Shown here piece after piece: positions 59,301 through 64,000 of a stretch of 64,000 bases of DNA (positions are counted from its first letter, which is position 1; every line of letters starts with the position of its first letter). Under the pieces are notes generated by a model. That model saw only the letters and a program-made list of their open reading frames with translations. It searched no databases and was not told the origin of the DNA. A program made the translations under genes and the position numbers. The DNA is from Gavia stellata (lineage: Eukaryota; Chordata; Aves; Gaviiformes; Gaviidae): positions 3,720,001 through 3,784,000 of the forward strand of contig NC_082602.1 of NCBI RefSeq assembly GCF_030936135.1, written 5' to 3'.

Positions 59301-60794
59301 CGCTCGCGTGTAAAAGAAACCAGACTGCCTAATGGTGCAGAAAATTCATGGTAGAGCAACAAGTTTTCTGCGGAGCAGGGAAGAAGAAAAGATGGGGAGG
59401 AGGGGAAAATCTGTGCCGGGGCACGGCCGTCTCGAAATAGCGCATTTTCCGGAGGCTTTTCCCCGCCTTGAAGCATTTGCAGCTGCTGGGGGCATCGCAT
59501 TCCCTGGGATTGCAGTAAGGGACTGATCCTCTGCTGCTTGCAAGGCAGCAGAAGCGGCTGCAAAAGCGTTCGTAGGGCTGGGTTCAAGCCACCCCTGGTT
59601 TCCCAGCGCCGTGCATCGCCACCGAGCAGGTACCGTCCCCCTTCGGATGCTGAGCAGGTACCGTCCCCCTTCGGATGCTGCCGGGGTTATTCCCCGTGCA
59701 GCACCAGTACAAAGGAGGTTTTATTGGGGACTGTCTCGGTAGGGGTGGGCAGAGCTGAGATTTGGTTTTTTTCCAGGCTACCCCCTTGCCATCTCTCGCT
59801 TCTTTTGCTTACCAGGATCCGGCCCTGGCTGGTGCGGACAGTCGGCGCATTGTCCTGGACCGGTGGAGTGTGGCAGGATGCTCCCGGCCGCCGCCAGCCC
59901 CCCCCCGCCCCGGGCTGGCCCTTTTGCTTTTATCCTTGTTTAGGGATGAGCTCCCTGGGGATGGGAGGGGGTCTGCTTTCGGGGTCCCCCACCTGCCCTG
60001 CGGGAGAGGGTGCTTCTCCAATATGGGAATAACTGGCTGCTTTCAAGGCAACTTTCGGATTTGCTCATTAATAGCTGGAGGAAATCCCTCGTCCCGCTGC
60101 CCGGAGGCTCCGGTGCGACGGAGGGGGTTTCTCGGCACCGCAGGATTATTTATTTCTGTGCGGTGGTGGGGGGGCACCTTTCCTCCTTGCTGCCTCCCAC
60201 AACTTCTGAGACTGCGAAATCACGTGCGGGCGCTTCACAAAACTGCCCCCCCCCCCCCAGCCCCGGCTCCTCCTCTGCTTGCACGTGCATCGACATGCGT
60301 GTGTGCACGCACACACGTGCACAGCCTGGACCTCCCCGAGCCCTGCTCGCTGCTCCAGGCACGCTGGTAGCTCCTAAATCCCGAATGACTAAATTTAGGA
60401 GGGACCCCGGAGTGGTTTACGGGCACTGGGAAAGCGGAGGATGAGGCTAAGGCTTGTGCCGCTGCGTCCCTCTGCAGTGTCATCTGCTGACTCAGCGGGA
60501 TTTTGGGGGCTGGATCCAGCGTTTTCCCTTCTCAGCCCCACTTTCGGCTGCTCTGGGTCTGGACCCTTCCTGCTGGAAGGAGCCGCATGGCAGGGAGGCA
60601 GAAAGCCCTTTGCCTGGATTAGCGTTTCTTCCCAAACGGGCCTCTCCTCGCCCGCTGTCGGCGGAGTGGGGGGGGTGCCCTGCGCCTGCCCGGGATTTTC
60701 CCTTCCTAAAACGGGAGCGCCTGAAAAAAAATATTCCTCCTCCTCCCTCTCTTGTTTTCCCCACCGTCGCTGCCGCCTCCCTGTCCCGGCACAG
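53331..60794 (+). other. Probable first intron of PALD1
   Basis: About 7.5 kb contains no recognised coding exon on either strand. It holds G and C runs (for example 53460-53475), a T run (58201-58218), an AT repeat (59173-59190), and mixed unique DNA likely to include regulatory elements I cannot identify. If the 53.2-kb exon is wrong, part of this is intergenic. Confidence 0.45.
59624..59679. repeat. 28-bp tandem duplication
   Basis: Two perfect adjacent copies of GAGCAGGTACCGTCCCCCTT plus CGGATGCT. Confidence 0.93.
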
Positions 60795-60807
60795 CCGCCC
60801 GCGGATT

Positions 60808-63584
60808 ATGGGTACGACCGCCAGCGCGGCGCAGCAGGCAGTCTCGGCATCCCCCCTGGAGAGCGGGGCGCCGGGCGACGGCAGCATGGAGGACCAGCGC
60901 TCCCTCAGCATCCACTCCTTCCAGACCCTGGGGCTCCACAACAGCAAGGCCAAGTCCATCATCACCAACAAAGTGGCGCCCGTGGTCATCACGTAAGTCC
61001 TCGGCAGCCTCTTGCATCCCCTGGCTGCCGTCTCCGGACCTCTGTTCTTCCACACCGTCTTCCCTAAATAGTGGGTTTGGTTTTTTTTTCATCTTTACCG
61101 ATGCCGTTATTTTTTTTCCCTTTGTCCCCCGCACGTGGCTTTTGCAGGTACAACTGCAGGGAGGAGTTTCAGATCCACGATGACCTGCTGAAGGCCAACT
61201 ACACGGTGGGACGCATTTCCGAGGCCACGCTGGAACACTACCTCGTGCAGGTGAGCATCGCCGCCACCCCGTGCCAAAGCCGTTTCAGCCTGAGGTTTGG
61301 GGACCTCGGGGTTTTTGGGGGCTGATTTTGAAGATCACCAAGAAAAAGCCGCTTTTCTTCCCAGCCTGCTTGCTCAAATCCGCTTATTCCCTACCTTCTC
61401 CCTGCCCATCTTGTTTTGCAGGGGAAATATTTCATGGTCAGGGATGTATACGGCAAATTAGACGTCTTGAACACTACCGGCAGCTGCGGCGCTCCCAATT
61501 TCCGACAAGCCAAAGGAGGTTACGCCGTGTTCGGCATGGGGCAACCCAGCCTCAACGGCTTCAAGCTCGTCCTGCAGAAGCTGCAGAGAGAGGGCCACAA
61601 GGTTGGTGGGAGGGTGGAAATCGGGGTGGGAAAAGGCCGGAGAGCTTTTGGGCAACCTCTCTTCCCTCTTCGCAGGAGTGCGTCTTCTTCTGCGTCCGCG
61701 AGGAACCCGTGGTCTTCCTGCGGCTGGAGGGGGACTTCGTGTCCTACACCCCCCGGGGCAAGGAGAACCTGCACGAGAACCTGCAGCGCCTGCAGCGGGG
61801 GCTGCGGGCGGAGGGCTTGGAGTTGGCCATCCGCAAGGAGGTGAGGTGGGACGGGAGGCGGGGGGGTCGTCACCCCAGCGATAACGGGGTTTGTGCATCC
61901 CCCCCGGCTCAAAGATGAGCGGAGGGGTCGTCGGAGGTGGTGGGTTTTGACGGTGGTCCCCGTCTCCACTAGATCCACGACTTTGCACAGCTGAGCGAAA
62001 GCGTCTACTACGTCTACGACGACATCGAGCGCTTGCGGGATGAGCCCCATGCCGTGCGGGTGCAGTGTGAGGAGGACATCCAGGTGACGGAGGAGGTCTA
62101 CCGCAGACCCATCTTCCTCCTGCCCTCCTACAGGTGCTGCCCTTCCTCCTCCTCCTCCTCCTCCTCCTCACACGTGGTCGGTGGCTTTGCTGTTGCAAGC
62201 TGGGCTGCTGCTCCTCTTGATGCCCTCTTAAGCCATGTGTCCTCCACCGCGGTGGGGACGAAGCACCCGCCACGGCCCCCTCCTCCTAACGAGGGCTGTC
62301 CCCATGCCCGGCAGGTACCACCGGCTGCCCCTGCCCGCTGAGGGAGCCCCTTTGGAGGAGCAGTTCGACGCTTTCATCCGCTTCCTCAGGGTGAGCCGAG
62401 GAAAAGCACCCGGTCCGTGGGGCCACGTCGGCTTGGGATTTGCTCCTGTGCCTGAGCAAGCATGCCGCCGCGGGGAGCGTGACTCCCTGAGAGCATCTCC
62501 TCCTGCTTTTGGGTTGATGCTGCTTGTTAGAGGATGCCTGCACCCACGGTTGCATCCCATTCCCATTGCTGTAGACCCTGCTGGAGAAGTCCGTGTTGTC
62601 CAGCTGCCTGTCCCTACCCCTGGCTGGAGGTGACCATCCCTCGCCACCATCCCTGTGCAGGTGGCTCTTCCCTAAATGGGTTTGGGAGAAAGGATCTGGA
62701 TTTGGTGCGAAGGCTTTCGATGACAGAGCTTCTTTTTTTTTTTTTTTTTTTAGCCTGGGAAATCTCCGAGGCTTGGGGACTGGTGGTGGGAACATGTCCG
62801 CTGGGGTGGACAGGCCAACTTCTGATGGTGGCTGGGGAGGGCACGGGGCCGGGGGACGCAGCAGGTGGGCTGCCCGTTGCGGTCTCCTGGTCCATCCACC
62901 CCATCCCCTGAGCAAGGGGGAGATGCCACCCACCCCTCCGCGCCCGGGCAAGGCCGTCACCTCCACCCTGCCCGTTGTGGTGGCAGACCTGGCTCCCCTG
63001 GACGTCCCTGCGGACCCCATCCCTCTGTCCCTCCCTCCTAGGAGAGCCCCAGCCTGCTGCTGCGGGACCCCGGCAGACCCCCGCCGGCGCTGCTCTTCGG
63101 CTGCCAGACCGGCGTGGGCAGGACCAACTTGGCCATGGCCATGGGCACGCTCGTCCTCCACCACCACCGAGGAGCCGCCCAGAAGCCCGAGTAAGCGGGG
63201 CAGCCCCCAGGGCCAGGGCGGGGGGGGACGCCCGTGCCCCCGGGGCCGGTTTGATCTCCCTCTTCTCCCACCCCAGCCTCCCCCACCCGCCTAAAACATC
63301 TCCCAGGGACAGGCTTCGGGTCATCCAGACCTTCATCGAGATGGTCCCCAAAGGCCAGCAGATAGTCGAGGAGGTAAGGGGGTGCCGGTGACACCCCCGG
63401 TGGGGTGGGTGGGAGGCGGTGAGGTCAGTCCCCCCGCACCCGGGGCTCGCTGAGCCGCTCTCCGCTTTCTCCTCACAAGGTGGACGGTGCCGTCGCCTCC
63501 TGCTCGGAGATGCACGACATGAAGGAAGCCATCTACGAGTACAAGAAGAAGCTGGAAGGGATTGGGGAGGACTATCAGATCCAG
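60808..63584 (+). CDS. PALD1: Paladin, N-terminal part (gene continues past window)
   Basis: Paladin is a PTP-fold protein with no proven protein-phosphatase activity, linked to endothelial and growth-factor signalling. Coding exons here: 60808-60992, 61148-61250, 61422-61601, 61676-61840, 61973-62133, 62315-62390, 63042-63190, 63277-63373, 63480-63584, together 407 codons with matching phases. Human is about 856 aa, so the C-terminal half lies to the right. The start MGTTASAAQQ has an N-myristoylation glycine and aligns exactly with human MGTTASTAQQ. Conserved blocks are NKVAPVVITYNC, GSCGAPNFRQ, VFGMGQPSL, FCVREEPVVFL, YTPRGKENLHENLQ and the PTP-like loop CQTGVGRTN with Cys310 and Arg316. 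The first coding exon begins at 60795 after CCGGCACAG. Confidence 0.95.
62145..62169. repeat. (CTC)n trinucleotide run
   Basis: About eight CTC units lie just after the donor of the PALD1 exon ending at 62133, within the intron. Confidence 0.9.
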
Positions 63585-64000
63585 GTACGTTAATTAGAGG
63601 GGCGCTCGGATGCAAGGCGCCTGTGCGGGGTAATTTATCGAGCTGTTTTTGCGCGGGGATGAGAAGAATGTAAATTCTGGAAATCCGAAGCTTCCTGTGA
63701 GCTGGAAATTTCCCAGGGACGTGAAAGCTGGAAGGTTGTGGAGCTTCGCTTTTTTTTTTTTTTCTTCCAATTGTTTAAGAGCCATAAAATGGAGCAGGCA
63801 GGGATTTGGGGGGAAAGCTGGCTGTTTTGGGCTTCTCCGCTGCTTCTGGTAGATGACCTTGGGGGCAAATAATATCCCATGCCCTGGTTTCGTCAGCTCT
63901 AAAATTGGAAAATCCATACAAGCCTAGCTGCTGAAAGTCCTTGGGAGTTGGGAGGGATCGTTGCTTAGAGGTTTTCCTGCAAATATAGTCACTCAAGGTC

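Noticed and set aside
1-64000. CRISPR arrays, bacterial operons, LTR or virus-like elements
   Set aside because: The tandem arrays lack the regular repeat-spacer structure, all genes are spliced vertebrate genes, and no LTR, gag/pol/env or capsid-like coding sequence was recognised.

Overview
The window is vertebrate nuclear DNA, almost certainly from a bird. It holds CR1 LINE tails ending in the avian-type ATTCTGTGA motif, very GC-rich short-intron genes, and many G-rich minisatellites. Its genes match the vertebrate block on human 10q22 (TYSND1-SAR1A-PPA1-NPFFR1-LRRC20-EIF4EBP2-PALD1). I built the gene models by hand from splice sites, reading-frame continuity and remembered human proteins. 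No database search was run.

Layout, left to right. At 1-1.97 kb lies a perfect GC-rich hairpin, a G-rich minisatellite and a GCCGT pentamer array, upstream of SPOCK2 (+, 1973-7202, 11 coding exons including a 9-nt microexon). SPOCK2 converges on TYSND1 (-, 8428-10257, peroxisomal protease ending in SKL). Behind TYSND1 on the same strand come SAR1A (-, 12228-16415, COPII GTPase) and PPA1 (-, 17655-28319, cytosolic inorganic pyrophosphatase). PPA1's promoter lies against a second near-perfect hairpin and a ~1 kb minisatellite. NPFFR1 (-, 29899-33900, RFamide-peptide GPCR) and LRRC20 (-, 35570-44330) follow. LRRC20 introns carry two CR1 tails. A tRNA-Glu(UUC) gene (-, 44943-45014) sits between LRRC20 and EIF4EBP2 (+, 45193-46358), which is followed by a probable 4.5-kb 3' UTR. 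A third minisatellite (about 51.9-52.9 kb) precedes a CpG island that probably holds the PALD1 first exon. The PALD1 coding exons run from 60808 to 63584 and the gene leaves the window on the right.

The genes are unrelated housekeeping, signalling and matrix functions, so this is conserved synteny and not a functional cluster. The less ordinary signals are structural. There are two long hairpins. Three minisatellites each lie just upstream of a CpG-island promoter. Two different pentanucleotide repeats sit next to start codons. SPOCK2 occupies the place where I would expect AIFM2, and no NODAL gene is visible between EIF4EBP2 and PALD1. I found no retroviral or other virus-like element, no CRISPR array and no convincing new protein-coding system.
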